64,000 nt of DNA from Compostibacter hankyongensis (GCF_039541075.1 NZ_BAABFN010000022.1:310001-374000), one strand, 5' to 3'; shown: positions 7,459 to 16,728, counted from the stretch's first letter. Numbers and translations are program-made. The notes: generated by a model not told the origin, from the sequence alone.

Positions 7459-7466
7459 CAAAGGTA
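7459..7466 (-). promoter_or_regulatory. -7 box for the response regulator at 6739
   Basis: TACCTTTG on the minus strand, 21 bp before ATG 7437. It decides the start: a transcript beginning just downstream cannot contain the upstream in-frame codons. Confidence 0.55.
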
Positions 7467-7490
7467 TATTTCGGGCACAACGCGTTCCGC

Positions 7491-8291
7491 TCAACGGCGG
7501 CCGATCATCGAGCTCAGCGGATACCGCAGATGCTGGTACCCGATCATATCCACCTTGATGCTGCCGACGGTAATGGGGCTGTTTATACGCAACGGAATAT
7601 GGTTCCGGTCGTCGCTTACCCAGACCGTCATCTTTTCGCCCCCTTCAAAGATCGTCCCCTTGATCAGCAGCGGCTTTATCTTGATGGCATTGAACTTTCC
7701 GTAGCGGGTGCTGACCTGCTCCTTACCCATATAGCGGATATAGATATTGTAAACCTCATCGTCCAGGAACATGGCAAAAGGGATCTTGTCGCCCGGATTG
7801 TATTTTCCGAAATCAATATTCCGGGCATAAAATACCGAGCTGATCACATCCTGTATGCAGGCCGGCACCTGATGCGTGCCCTTCAGGCTGACCGCCGTAT
7901 GCTGCTCCTGGTTGAAGGTCACATCCTCGTGTTTTTTATACCCTCCCTCGTTGATATTGCGGATAAACCGCAGGGGAAGCAGATTAGCGGTATCGACATA
8001 TGTTTCGTAGCGGTCCCTTACCTTGAATATCCAGTCGTAGGAGCCGTAGGTCCTCCCCTCGCCTACCACATGGTATACCGGCCGGCCTTTCATCTGTTCC
8101 AGCGTGGTATTGAAGGTGGCTTCGCCGGCTCCCACAAAGATGCTCCCGAGATTGTAATATACCTTCAGGGTAATCTTTTCCCCGGGCTGGAAAGAGATGT
8201 TGCTCAGGCCGCAGAAATTCTGCGCCTGTCCCGCTGCGGAGAAGACCAGAAAAAGCATCATCAGTCGGACCCTTTTCTTCATATCGGTCAT
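7491..8291 (-). CDS. DUF3108 domain-containing exported protein
   Basis: 266 residues, with a signal peptide (MKKRVRLMMLFLVFSAAGQAQ; the ATG four codons in, at 8279, is an alternative start). The mature part matches DUF3108: FQPGEKITLKVYYNLGSIFVGAGEATF, a central GSYDWIFKVRDRYETYVD, and the terminal VWVSDDRNHIPLRINSPITVGSIKVDM. DUF3108 proteins are periplasmic beta-rich proteins of unknown function. Its start codon overlaps the stop of the upstream membrane-protein gene (ATGA at 8288-8291), so the two are probably translationally coupled. Confidence 0.88.
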   Translation of the reverse strand: MTDMKKRVRLMMLFLVFSAAGQAQNFCGLSNISFQPGEKITLKVYYNLGSIFVGAGEATFNTTLEQMKGRPVYHVVGEGRTYGSYDWIFKVRDRYETYVDTANLLPLRFIRNINEGGYKKHEDVTFNQEQHTAVSLKGTHQVPACIQDVISSVFYARNIDFGKYNPGDKIPFAMFLDDEVYNIYIRYMGKEQVSTRYGKFNAIKIKPLLIKGTIFEGGEKMTVWVSDDRNHIPLRINSPITVGSIKVDMIGYQHLRYPLSSMIGRR

Positions 8292-9280
8292 TTGTCGCTG
8301 AAGACTTTTATACCCAATATCAGCACACTGCCTACGATGGCCGGTATAATAAGGTTGATAAACCAGATACCGAAGGTTGCAGCAATAATACCTACTTTAT
8401 TCGGACTGAGCAAACCCAGGAAGTACAGCCCGATCTGCCCCCGTATGCCCAGTTCCGCAATGGCGACCGTGGGCACCAACGCCATGGCCAGGTACACCAG
8501 AAAGATCATCAGCAGGCCCTGCCACCATAGGATATCCACGCCCAGCAGCCAAAGAAGGATAAGGAACTGCAGCGAAAAAACGAGGTACCGGACCACCGAC
8601 AGCAGCAACAACTTTCCCAGCTCATCTTTTGAGAACCGGTCCAGCACCTTTACATAGCCGCGCAGGCGCCGCAGCGCCCGTATCCGCTCAAAAAGGGTTA
8701 CAAAAAGATGCAGCCTGAAATACAGGAAAAGCGTGACCACCGCGGAAAGGACCATCACCCCTATCAAAACGGCCTTCCAGGCGCCCGACAGTGCCGAACT
8801 GCCCGTTCCGGGGAAAATAAGGTTGTCGATATAATAGGCCAGACCGGCCAGACCGAAAAGGATGGTTACGATCAGCTGGCTGAAGCTGCCGACCAGCGTC
8901 ACGGTAATGGCCCGCAGCTTGTTGATATGATGTACATACAGGATACGTCCCCCGTATTCCCCGATCCGGTTGGGGGTATTGACAGAAAGGGAAATGCCGG
9001 ACAGGATGGCATAAAAGGCCCGGCGAAAGGGGATGCGCTCAAGCGGATTCACCAGCAGCTGCCATTTCCGGGCTTCCAGACCCCAGTTGACCGCCATCAT
9101 CAGACAAACGCCCAGCAAGGCCAGCAGAGAAGGTCCCTGCACCACCTCCCGCAGCTCCCTGAGGGCCAGCTGGAGGTTTTCCTGGTAACGCACCTGGTGA
9201 AAAAGCGACCAGGAAAGCCATGCAAAGAGACCGATACCGATCCCATAGTTGATGATTATTTTGGTACTTTTGCTGAGCAC
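8288..9280 (-). CDS. LPG synthase-type (UPF0104/YbhN) integral membrane protein
   Basis: About 330 residues from GTG 9280 (VLSKSTKIII...). The same frame stays open to 10003, but that extension runs antisense through ruvC and is low-complexity, so I reject it. TTG 9295 is a second option. The protein has seven to eight membrane segments and the LPG_synthase_TM signatures NTPNRIGEYGGRILYV and LVPTVAIAELGIRGQIGLYFLG. The family includes the flippase domain of MprF, but short stand-alone members have no proven activity; a role in envelope lipid transport is inference. It has a 4-bp overlap with the DUF3108 gene downstream. Confidence 0.85.
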   Translation of the reverse strand: MLSKSTKIIINYGIGIGLFAWLSWSLFHQVRYQENLQLALRELREVVQGPSLLALLGVCLMMAVNWGLEARKWQLLVNPLERIPFRRAFYAILSGISLSVNTPNRIGEYGGRILYVHHINKLRAITVTLVGSFSQLIVTILFGLAGLAYYIDNLIFPGTGSSALSGAWKAVLIGVMVLSAVVTLFLYFRLHLFVTLFERIRALRRLRGYVKVLDRFSKDELGKLLLLSVVRYLVFSLQFLILLWLLGVDILWWQGLLMIFLVYLAMALVPTVAIAELGIRGQIGLYFLGLLSPNKVGIIAATFGIWFINLIIPAIVGSVLILGIKVFSDK

Positions 9281-9292
9281 GGCAAATTTTAA

Positions 9293-9300
9293 CAAACGTA
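9293..9300 (-). promoter_or_regulatory. -7 box for the UPF0104 gene
   Basis: TACGTTTG on the minus strand with TTGTTG 17 bp upstream as a -33 candidate. Only 12 bp separate it from GTG 9280, so the transcript would be almost leaderless. Confidence 0.5.
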
Positions 9301-9370
9301 CGGTAATAAAGCGATTACAACAAGCCTGTATAAAAACCGTGCCGCTGCTGCGCCGCACATTGCCTGATCC

Positions 9371-9940
9371 ATGAGCCGTCTGCCTTCCGGTCATATCATC
9401 CTGGGCATAGATCCCGGTACCCAGCTGATGGGGTTCGGCCTGATCGCCGTACAAAACCGGCAGGTCCGTCTGCTTGAGATGGGTGTGCTGAAGCTGGCGC
9501 TGCGCCAGGATCACTACGAGCGGCTGCAGAAGATACACGAACGGGTAGCGGGGCTGATCCGTGAGTATCGTCCGGATACCTTTGCCATCGAGGCTCCCTT
9601 TTTCGGCAAGAACGTGCAGAGCATGCTGAAGCTGGGCCGCGCCCAGGGAGTAGCCATTGCCGCGGCCATGCAGGCCGGCATCCCCGTCACCGAATATTCC
9701 CCCAAAAAGGTAAAGCAGGCCGTCACCGGCAACGGCAATGCCAATAAGGAACAAGTATGGCTGATGCTGCAGCGTCTGCTCTCCTTTGAGGAAAAGCCGC
9801 AATATCTCGATGCCAGCGATGCCCTGGCCGTAGCGCTCTGCCACCATTTCCAGCAGAGTAACCCCCTCGCCGCCGCCGCGTCCGCCCCGGGAGGATGGGC
9901 CGCCTTCATCGCCCGCCATCCGGAAAAAATCCGGAAATGA
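9371..9940 (+). CDS. ruvC: crossover junction endodeoxyribonuclease RuvC
   Basis: 189 residues. The RNase H-like fold shows its acidic residues: Asp14 in ILGIDPGTQ, Glu in FAIEAPFFGKN, and the two Asp in the YLDASDALAVALCHH segment. QGVAIAAAMQAGIPV and YSPKKVKQAVTGNGNANKEQV are classic RuvC signatures. It cleaves Holliday junctions with RuvAB. It is followed after one base by the histidine kinase gene, so ruvC, kinase and regulator probably form one transcript; ruvA and ruvB are not nearby. Confidence 0.96.
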   Translation: MSRLPSGHIILGIDPGTQLMGFGLIAVQNRQVRLLEMGVLKLALRQDHYERLQKIHERVAGLIREYRPDTFAIEAPFFGKNVQSMLKLGRAQGVAIAAAMQAGIPVTEYSPKKVKQAVTGNGNANKEQVWLMLQRLLSFEEKPQYLDASDALAVALCHHFQQSNPLAAAASAPGGWAAFIARHPEKIRK

Positions 9941-9941
9941 C

Positions 9942-11231
9942 ATGAGACCTTCTACCCTGAAGAAGATCATCGCCGCCATGACCGTACTGATCATACTGGT
10001 CATGGGGGCGCAGCTGTACTGGCTGAAAAAGACTTACACGCTGGAGGAGCAGGAGTTCAACGTAAAGGTCCACGCCGCCCTCCGGTCCGTGGTGGAGTCC
10101 GTTCGTTTTTCCCGGAAAGACACCGCCCCTTTTGCCGACGAAGTGGAACAGGCGGGACACAATTATTATATCGCCAATACAAAATATGCGGCAGACAGCA
10201 CCGAGGTGGTCTTTTTATTAAAAAAGGCTTTTGAAGAATACAATGTATTTACCAGCTTCAAATTCGGACTTTACCGGAGCAGCACCGGGCAGATGGAAGA
10301 TGTCGGGTATATCCGCTCCGCCCCTACCGGCAGCGAAGACTCCACCGCCCGGCTGACCGTTGTTCCGAAATCTTTTAATTATGTGGGTGTGCTGTTCCCC
10401 GGCCGGGAGAGCTTCCTGCTCCGGGAAATGGGCTTCTGGATATTTTCCACCATCCTGCTGCTGGCCGTGATCATCGGGTTTGTCATCAGCATCTTAAAGC
10501 TGTTTCGCCAGAAGCAGCTTTCTGAAGTACAGAAAGACTTTATCAACAACATGACCCATGAGTTCCGGACGCCCATCGCCACCATACAACTCTCTACCGA
10601 AGTGCTCAAAAATGCGACGCCGGTACGATCGGACCAGCGGCTTTCCCGCTACGCCCGCATCATCGGCAACGAAATCAATCACCTCGGAGAGCAGGTGGAA
10701 CGCGTGCTGCAGGTAGCAAAAACCGAAAAGCACAATATCCAGCTGAAAAAGGAACCGGTGGATATCCACGAGGTGATCCGGCAGTGTATGCTGGATTTCG
10801 AAGCGGTGCTCCGCCGCAAAAAGGGGCATTTCCATCCGCGGCTTGAAGCCGCCCACCCCGTGCTGATACTGGATGCCCTCCATTTTAAAAACATCCTGTT
10901 CAACCTGATCGACAATGCCATTAAGTATGCCCCGCAACCCGAGATCACCCTCACCACGGCTGATCACCGCCAGGGCGTGAGCATCTCGGTGGCAGACAAC
11001 GGCATCGGCATTCCCCGGCAGTACCAGCAGTTCCTGTTCACCAAATTCTTCCGGGTGCCGACGGGCAACCTGCACGAGGTAAAAGGGTTCGGATTAGGAT
11101 TGAATTATGTAAAATTGTATACCAAAGCCATGAAGGGTGAGGTAAAAATGGAGAGCGATCCCGGTAAAGGCAGTATTTTTACGATCTGGTTCCCGCAGGG
11201 CGACCCCGCCGGCCGTAAAGTCCGGCCCTGA
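9942..11231 (+). CDS. two-component sensor histidine kinase
   Basis: 429 residues. A first membrane segment (about 8-27), a periplasmic sensor of about 145 residues with no named domain, a second membrane segment (about 169-190), then HisKA with His206 in NNMTHEFRTPI, and HATPase_c with N box (LFNLIDNAIKYA), G1 (VADNGIGIP), F box (LFTKFFRVPTGN) and G2 (GFGLGLNYV). It autophosphorylates and should act on the OmpR-type regulator encoded 40 bp downstream. It begins one base after the ruvC stop. Confidence 0.94.
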   Translation: MRPSTLKKIIAAMTVLIILVMGAQLYWLKKTYTLEEQEFNVKVHAALRSVVESVRFSRKDTAPFADEVEQAGHNYYIANTKYAADSTEVVFLLKKAFEEYNVFTSFKFGLYRSSTGQMEDVGYIRSAPTGSEDSTARLTVVPKSFNYVGVLFPGRESFLLREMGFWIFSTILLLAVIIGFVISILKLFRQKQLSEVQKDFINNMTHEFRTPIATIQLSTEVLKNATPVRSDQRLSRYARIIGNEINHLGEQVERVLQVAKTEKHNIQLKKEPVDIHEVIRQCMLDFEAVLRRKKGHFHPRLEAAHPVLILDALHFKNILFNLIDNAIKYAPQPEITLTTADHRQGVSISVADNGIGIPRQYQQFLFTKFFRVPTGNLHEVKGFGLGLNYVKLYTKAMKGEVKMESDPGKGSIFTIWFPQGDPAGRKVRP

Positions 11232-11271
11232 CGCCGGACACCCTGCCGGCGCTAATATCCGGCTGTAAACG

Positions 11272-11976
11272 ATGGAAAAGAAAGCACATATCTTACTGGC
11301 GGAAGACGACCTGAACCTGGGATTTGTCGTCAAGGACAATCTCAGCGAGGCCGGTTATGAAACCGTGCACTGCCTGGACGGGGAAACGGCCTGGCGGCAG
11401 TTCCAGAAAAAAAGCTTCGACCTCGTGCTGCTGGATGTGATGATGCCGGCCAAGGACGGGTTTACCCTGGCCCAGCAGATCCGGCAGCGCAACGAAATGA
11501 TCCCGGTGCTTTTTCTTACGGCCAAATCCATGGAAGAAGACCGCGTAACCGGCTTTTTGAACGGGGCCGACGACTACATCACCAAACCCTTCAGCATGCA
11601 GGAGCTGCTGCTTCGCATCGAGGTTTTCCTGCGCAGGACCCGCGCGCTGAATGCGGATAAAAACATACTTTACCAGATCGGCAACCAGGAATTCAGCTTT
11701 TCCAACCTTACCCTGGGCAATGCCAAAGGACAGGTGCATCCGCTGACCCAGAAGGAAGCCGACCTGCTGAAATTCCTTTGCGAACACCCGAACAAAACGC
11801 TAAAGCGCGAGGAGATACTGCTGCATGTATGGGGAAAAGACGATTACTTCCTGGGGCGCAGCATGGACGTGTTCATCGCCAAGCTGCGGAAATATTTCCG
11901 CTCGAATCCCAAGGTGTCGCTCGAAACCATCCACGGGGTCGGCTTCAAGTTCAATCTGCCTCCTGAAGGGAGGTAA
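11272..11976 (+). CDS. OmpR-family response regulator, partner of the upstream kinase
   Basis: 234 residues. Receiver with AEDD, Asp55 (LLDVMMPAKDG), LTAKS and ITKPF; winged-helix output domain (LTQKEADLLKFLCEHPNKTLKREEIL ... GRSMDVFIAKLRKYF ... IHGVGFKFNLP). It lies directly behind its likely cognate kinase. It is closely similar in layout to the regulator at 6739, so a duplication is likely. Its TAA stop (11974-11976) lies inside the first unit of a heptad repeat array that fills the space to rseP. Confidence 0.94.
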   Translation: MEKKAHILLAEDDLNLGFVVKDNLSEAGYETVHCLDGETAWRQFQKKSFDLVLLDVMMPAKDGFTLAQQIRQRNEMIPVLFLTAKSMEEDRVTGFLNGADDYITKPFSMQELLLRIEVFLRRTRALNADKNILYQIGNQEFSFSNLTLGNAKGQVHPLTQKEADLLKFLCEHPNKTLKREEILLHVWGKDDYFLGRSMDVFIAKLRKYFRSNPKVSLETIHGVGFKFNLPPEGR

Positions 11977-12078
11977 AAGGTCAAAGGTGAAGGGTGAAAG
12001 GTAAAGGGCAGAAACCTCAAACCGGAAACCTCAAACCGGAAACCTCAAACCTCAAACCAGAAACCTCAAACCAGAAAC
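11972..12078. repeat. heptad repeat array between response regulator and rseP
   Basis: Five in-register GGNNAAR heptads (11972-12006: ggtaaaa, ggtcaaa, ggtgaag, ggtgaaa, ggtaaag), two bases, then ten perfect CNNAAAC heptads (12009-12078) whose variable pair is ag, tc or gg. Read from the rseP strand the second block is (GTTTNNG)x10, the same type and orientation that follows the ahcY stop at 23190. The array supplies the stop codon of the upstream gene. Confidence 0.9.
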
Positions 12079-12084
12079 TGCTGC

Positions 12085-13458
12085 CTACCCCCCGAACCAT
12101 CCGCGGATGCCCCGCCAGACGTCCATGCCATTGGCAAAGAGCAGCAGGCCAAAAAGGATCACCATACCGGCAATCTGCGCATACTCAAGGAATTTATCGC
12201 TGGGCTTGCGGCCGGTGACCATCTCATACAGCAGGAACATCACATGACCGCCATCCAGCGCCGGAATGGGCAGGATATTCATAAAGGCGAGAATAACCGA
12301 CAGGAAGGCCGTCATCGTCCAGAAAGCCTGCCAGTCCCACTCGGATGGAAAGATGCTGGCAATGGTGCCGAAGCCGCCCAGCCCCTTGTAAGCGCCGGTG
12401 CTGGGCTGGAAGATGAGCTTGAACTGCCGTACATAGTCTGTCAGCCGGTCGATGGCCATGTTCGTGCCGGCGGCGAACGACTGCAGGAAGCCGTAGCGGG
12501 TAGTCTCAAATTTCAGAAAGCCGAGCCTTTCCAGATCGTCCGGGTTGTTGGCATTCACAAAGCCGAACGCGCCTTCCGGGGACAGCTGCATCTGCAGCGT
12601 CACCTCGCTGCCGTCCCGCATCACCTTTACGGGCACCTTCTCCCCCTTGTGCGCTTTTGAAACGCTCCGCACATCGTCGTAATAAGGGGTAGGCGTGCCG
12701 GCTACCGCTACAATATGATCTCCTTTGCGGAGCCCCGATCCCCTGGCCAGGGAACTATCCGGGATTTTCCCTACAAGCACGGGAAAGTTATAGGAAAAAA
12801 GAAAAGGGGTCTTGCTTCTGCCGCGGTTGTCCACCAGCTGCCCGATGAAGTCGTGGGGGATATCGAGCTGCAGGACGCTGCCGTCCCGCTCTATCTTTAC
12901 CTGCTTGGCATAGACCATCTGCGGCATCAGGTCTTCGAAATACTTCACCGGCTGCCCGTTGATGTCCAGTATCTTGTCTCCGTCCCTAAAGCCCAGCTCG
13001 TAGCCCAGCGAATCGTTCACCAGCACACCGCCGCGGAGGCTCTCCATCGGCAGCTGCTTCTCTCCCCATACAAAGAGCACCATGGCAAAGAGGAAGAACG
13101 CCAGCAGCAGGTTGACGGTAACGCCGCCGATCATGATGATCAGGCGCTGCCAGGCGGGCTTGGAGCGGAACTCCCAGGGCTCTGCCGGCTGCTGCATCTG
13201 CTCCTTGTCCATGCTTTCGTCGATCATGCCGGAGATCTTCACATAGCCGCCGAGCGGCAGCCAGCCGATGCCGTATTCCGTTTCACCCACCTTCTTTTTA
13301 AAAAGGGAAAACCAGGGATCGAAGAAGAGATAGAATTTCTCGACCCGGCATTTAAAAACCTTGGCCGCCACAAAATGCCCCATCTCATGCAGTACCACCA
13401 GGATGGAAAGCGACAGGATCAGCTGCGCCGCTTTGATCAGAATCTCACTTAGCGTCAT
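12085..13458 (-). CDS. rseP: RIP metalloprotease RseP (site-2 protease)
   Basis: 457 residues. The zinc motif HEMGH (His24, Glu25, His28) is in the first membrane segment. One to two PDZ-like domains lie in the middle (about 125-330; GLRKGDHIVAVAGTPTPYYDD, RDGDKILDINGQPVKYFEDL), and the second zinc ligand is in the ILPIPALDGGHVMF segment near the C-terminus, followed by a last membrane helix. It cleaves transmembrane anti-sigma or other substrates within the inner membrane. It is cotranscribed with dxr 12 bp upstream, a frequent bacterial gene order. Confidence 0.95.
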   Translation of the reverse strand: MTLSEILIKAAQLILSLSILVVLHEMGHFVAAKVFKCRVEKFYLFFDPWFSLFKKKVGETEYGIGWLPLGGYVKISGMIDESMDKEQMQQPAEPWEFRSKPAWQRLIIMIGGVTVNLLLAFFLFAMVLFVWGEKQLPMESLRGGVLVNDSLGYELGFRDGDKILDINGQPVKYFEDLMPQMVYAKQVKIERDGSVLQLDIPHDFIGQLVDNRGRSKTPFLFSYNFPVLVGKIPDSSLARGSGLRKGDHIVAVAGTPTPYYDDVRSVSKAHKGEKVPVKVMRDGSEVTLQMQLSPEGAFGFVNANNPDDLERLGFLKFETTRYGFLQSFAAGTNMAIDRLTDYVRQFKLIFQPSTGAYKGLGGFGTIASIFPSEWDWQAFWTMTAFLSVILAFMNILPIPALDGGHVMFLLYEMVTGRKPSDKFLEYAQIAGMVILFGLLLFANGMDVWRGIRGWFGG

Positions 13459-13470
13459 GTTATCATTTGT

Positions 13471-14631
13471 TCAATACCTCGTGATCATGGACAGGGCCAG
13501 CTCGCGGGCCGACTTATCACTTTCATAATAATCCTGTAAAGTTGGCTTCTCGATGAAGGGAACCTGCGCCAGCGCTTTTTCAATGATCTCCGTCATCTCC
13601 AGAAAGCCTACCTTGTTTTTCAGGAAAGCATGCACCGCTTCTTCGTTGGCCGCATTCATTACACACGGCGCATTGCCGCCCCGGCGTAATACTTCCATGG
13701 AAATTGCAAGATTACGAAAAGTTTTGATATCCGGCTGTTCGAAGGTGAGCGCGGGATAATCCTTAAAAACAAAGCGGGGAAAATCGTTTTTCAGCCGTCC
13801 CGGATGGGCCATCGCATACTGGATGGGCAGCTTCATATCGGGCACGCCCAGCTGCGCCTTGATGGAGCCGTCGGCAAACTGGATCATGGAATGGACCACG
13901 GACTGGGGATGGATGATCACCTCGATCTGCTCCGGCTGCAGGTCAAACAGCCAGCGGGCTTCGATCATCTCCAGGCCTTTGTTCATCAGCGTGGCCGAGT
14001 CCACCGTCACCTTTTCGCCCATGGACCAGTTGGGATGCGCCAGCGCATGATCCCGCTTTACATTGATGAGGAAGTTGGGCTTTCTGCCCAGGAAGGGTCC
14101 GCCCGAAGCCGTGAGGATGATCTTTTCCAGCTGCTGCCGGGGTTCGCCGACCAGACACTGATAGATAGCCGAATGTTCGGAATCCACCGGTATGATGGGA
14201 GCGCCTTTTCGGCGGGCCGTGGCCATCACCAGGTCGCCTGCCACTACCAGCGTTTCCTTGTTGGCCAGCGCCACGGGGGTGCCCTGCTCCAGCGCCGCAA
14301 GGGTGGGCGCCAGACCCGCAAAGCCCACGATGGCGGCCAGGACCAGGTCGATGCTGTCCCAGGCAGCCACTTCCACCAGCGCGCCGGGACCGGCAAATAC
14401 TTTCACCGGCAGGTCGGACAACGCTGACCGGAGCGTTTCGTATTTCGATTCGTCGCCGATGACGACGGCGTTGGGCTTGAATTTCCGCGCCTGTTCTTCC
14501 AGCTTTTCGACATTCTGCTGCGCCGTCAGCACCTCCACTTCAAAAACGCCGGGGTGCGCGTCGATTACTTCCAGGGCCTGGGTACCGATGGAGCCCGTAG
14601 AGCCAAACAGGCCGATTCTTTTTTTCTTCAT
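13471..14631 (-). CDS. dxr: 1-deoxy-D-xylulose 5-phosphate reductoisomerase
   Basis: 386 residues from ATG 14631 (MKKKRIGLFGSTGSIG), the normal DXR start; the 19 codons upstream in frame are not conserved-looking. NADPH-binding GSTGSIGTQAL, the ALANKETLVVAGDLV stretch, metal/substrate residues in PVDSEHSAIYQCL and SGGPF, VDSATLMNKGLEMIEA, and the C-terminal NAANEEAV helix are all present. It converts DXP to MEP, the committed step of non-mevalonate isoprenoid synthesis. First gene of the dxr-rseP pair. Confidence 0.97.
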   Translation of the reverse strand: MKKKRIGLFGSTGSIGTQALEVIDAHPGVFEVEVLTAQQNVEKLEEQARKFKPNAVVIGDESKYETLRSALSDLPVKVFAGPGALVEVAAWDSIDLVLAAIVGFAGLAPTLAALEQGTPVALANKETLVVAGDLVMATARRKGAPIIPVDSEHSAIYQCLVGEPRQQLEKIILTASGGPFLGRKPNFLINVKRDHALAHPNWSMGEKVTVDSATLMNKGLEMIEARWLFDLQPEQIEVIIHPQSVVHSMIQFADGSIKAQLGVPDMKLPIQYAMAHPGRLKNDFPRFVFKDYPALTFEQPDIKTFRNLAISMEVLRRGGNAPCVMNAANEEAVHAFLKNKVGFLEMTEIIEKALAQVPFIEKPTLQDYYESDKSARELALSMITRY

Positions 14632-14699
14632 ACCAGCATAAGGTTTCAAGGATACAGGAACGGCGACACCGGGAGCGGTATTGTTCACCCGGTCGTTCG

Positions 14700-16199
14700 T
14701 TATTGTAAAAACCGCATCAGCTCTTCCGCGATCAGGCGGTCGTTGCTCAGGCGGGGTACTTTATTCTGCCCGCCCAGCTTGCCGACGGATTTCATATAAT
14801 CAATAAACCCGTTTTTGCGGACCACGCGCAGCTTCAGCGGCGCCAGGATATTGCCGCGCAGCAGGTCGTCATAATAAATATTCCGCTTCCGCAGCTGCCG
14901 GTCCACCTGTAAGGAAAATGAAGAGAGGTCCTGCGGCGCCTCTTCAAACTCCACGAACCACTCATGGTGCGGCAGCCCTTCTGCTACCTGTATGCGCGGA
15001 GCCACGGTGAATTCGGTGACGCGCAGCCCTTCGGCGCCCGCTACGCTCATCAGGCTTTGCTCCACTTCCTCCGCGATCACATGCTCCCCGAAAGCCGAAA
15101 TAAAATGCTTTACACGGCCCGTCACCACCAGGCGGTAGGGCTCGGTCGAAACAAACTTAACGGTATCGCCTATATTATAAGCCCAGAGGCCGGCATTGCT
15201 GCTCAGGATCAGCGCATAGTTGACCCCCGTCTTTACCTCTTTCAGGGACAGACGGGTGGGATTTTCGTCAAACACCTCCTCAGCCGGGACAAATTCAAAA
15301 AAGATACCGGAATTGGTATTGAGTAAAAGCCCTTCGTGCTCCCGGCTGTCCTGGAAGGCAATAAACCCTTCGGAAGCCGGATAGGTTTCAATGGTATCCA
15401 CGGCGCCGCCGATGCTGTCCATCAGGCTGGGCCGGTAAGGTTCGAAGTTCACCCCTCCGTGCACCAGCACGGAAAAGTCCGGGAAAAGCTCCCTGATCTT
15501 TTTCCCGCCTTTGGCCTGCAGGCGGTCGAAATACATCTGTACCCAGGGAGGAATGCCGCTGATGAGGGTCATGTTCTGCCCGATGGTCTCCGCCACGATC
15601 TGGTCCAGCTTGGTCTCCCAGTCCTCGATACAATTGGTCTCGATAGAGGGCAGCTGGTTGGTGCGCAGATAGCGGGGCACGTGATGATTCACAATACCGC
15701 TGAGCCGGCCGGTAGGTATGCCGCCGATGCGTTCCAGCGTCGGCGAGCCGGAAAGAAAGATCATCTTGCCGTCGGCAAAATCGTGCTTCCCCGTTTCGGC
15801 CATGTAGCACAACAGCGCATTCCGCGCCGTATCAATATGGTTATTGACCGAATCCTTGCTGATGGGAATGTATTTGATGCCGCTGGTGGTGCCGGAGGTC
15901 TTGGCGAAGTAAAGGGGCTGTCCTTTCCAGAGGATGTTGTGCTTGCCCTGCTTTATCTTTTCGATATAGGGCTTCAGCTGTTCGTAGTCGCGCAGCGGCA
16001 CAGCCTGCTTGTATTCCTCGTAGGTGTGGACGTCGTCCAGGCGGTGCCCCCGGCCGAAAACCGTTTTGCATCCCGTTTTGATCTGGTTTTGCAGGATCGC
16101 CTCCTGGTCCGCCACGGCATGCATCATCTCTTTCTGTATCTTACTGTATATATAGGCGGCAAAAGGTTTTGCCAGCAAGGACTTAAACTTCATTTCCAT
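14700..16199 (-). CDS. GH3 auxin-responsive promoter family acyl-adenylating protein
   Basis: 499 residues from ATG 16199 (MEMKFKSLLAKPFAAYIYSKI); the ATG two codons later is equally possible, and an upstream extension to 16271 is unlikely. The ANL-like nucleotide loop is KTSGTTSGIKYIP, followed by LSGSPT, a YPASEGFIAFQD motif and YNIGDTVKFVS. Plant GH3 enzymes adenylate a carboxylate and join it to an amino acid; bacterial members share the fold, but I know no settled substrate for Bacteroidota ones. It is 69 bp from dxr in the same direction. Confidence 0.9.
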   Translation of the reverse strand: MEMKFKSLLAKPFAAYIYSKIQKEMMHAVADQEAILQNQIKTGCKTVFGRGHRLDDVHTYEEYKQAVPLRDYEQLKPYIEKIKQGKHNILWKGQPLYFAKTSGTTSGIKYIPISKDSVNNHIDTARNALLCYMAETGKHDFADGKMIFLSGSPTLERIGGIPTGRLSGIVNHHVPRYLRTNQLPSIETNCIEDWETKLDQIVAETIGQNMTLISGIPPWVQMYFDRLQAKGGKKIRELFPDFSVLVHGGVNFEPYRPSLMDSIGGAVDTIETYPASEGFIAFQDSREHEGLLLNTNSGIFFEFVPAEEVFDENPTRLSLKEVKTGVNYALILSSNAGLWAYNIGDTVKFVSTEPYRLVVTGRVKHFISAFGEHVIAEEVEQSLMSVAGAEGLRVTEFTVAPRIQVAEGLPHHEWFVEFEEAPQDLSSFSLQVDRQLRKRNIYYDDLLRGNILAPLKLRVVRKNGFIDYMKSVGKLGGQNKVPRLSNDRLIAEELMRFLQ

Positions 16200-16371
16200 G
16201 TTTTTACCGGGAACATGCCGCCCCACAGGGAGCGCGTATCCCGCCCGGTTCAGCCGCTGCATTCCGCACACCGCTGCAGCAAACTACAAAAATAGCAAAA
16301 ATATCCGCCCTTCGCCATTTACCCTCATCTTTACCTTCCGCTTTTCCTTTTAACTTTACCGGCAAAAAAAC

Positions 16372-16402
16372 TTGGGTATTTCTAAAAGTAATTCTACCTT
16401 TG
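16372..16402 (+). promoter_or_regulatory. -33/-7 promoter of rplU-rpmA
   Basis: TTGG at 16372-16375, a 19-bp spacer, then TACCTTTG at 16395-16402. This is the usual Bacteroidota housekeeping arrangement (TTTG-N19-TAnnTTTG), 23 bp before the rplU ATG at 16426. It excludes the in-frame upstream ATG at 16372 as the start of L21. Confidence 0.75.
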
Positions 16403-16425
16403 CGGAAATTATATTAGGAAAAATT

Positions 16426-16728
16426 ATGTTTGTAATTGTAAAAATAGCCGGACAGCAGTTCAAGGTACAGCAGGACCAGGAGATCTTTGTACAGAGTATT
16501 CCGGGCAAAGCCGGAGACGAAGTTACCTTCTCTGATGTGCTGTTGTCGGATGCCGACGGGAACCTCTCGGTAGGGAAAGCGGTAAACCTTTCGGTAAAAG
16601 CAGAGATCCTGGAACATGTTCAGGGCGACAAGGTAATTGCCTTCAAGATGAAAAGAAGGAAGGGCTTTCGTAAGAAAATCGGTCACCGTACCCATTTTAC
16701 CAAGATCCGCATCCGCGAAATCGCGTAG
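16426..16728 (+). CDS. rplU: 50S ribosomal protein L21
   Basis: 100 residues, starting MFVIVKIAGQQFKVQQDQ. Residues VEAK-type core, FKMKRRKGFRKKIGHRTHFTKIRI near the end, and full length match bL21, which binds 23S rRNA near L20. I take ATG 16426 because the promoter -7 box lies between it and an upstream in-frame ATG (16372) that would add 18 non-conserved residues. It precedes rpmA by 55 bp. Confidence 0.97.
   Translation: MFVIVKIAGQQFKVQQDQEIFVQSIPGKAGDEVTFSDVLLSDADGNLSVGKAVNLSVKAEILEHVQGDKVIAFKMKRRKGFRKKIGHRTHFTKIRIREIA

Noticed and set aside
9281..10003. N-terminal extension of the UPF0104 gene
   Set aside because: Runs antisense through ruvC and the start of the kinase gene; low complexity, and a -7 box lies at 9293-9300 just upstream of GTG 9280.
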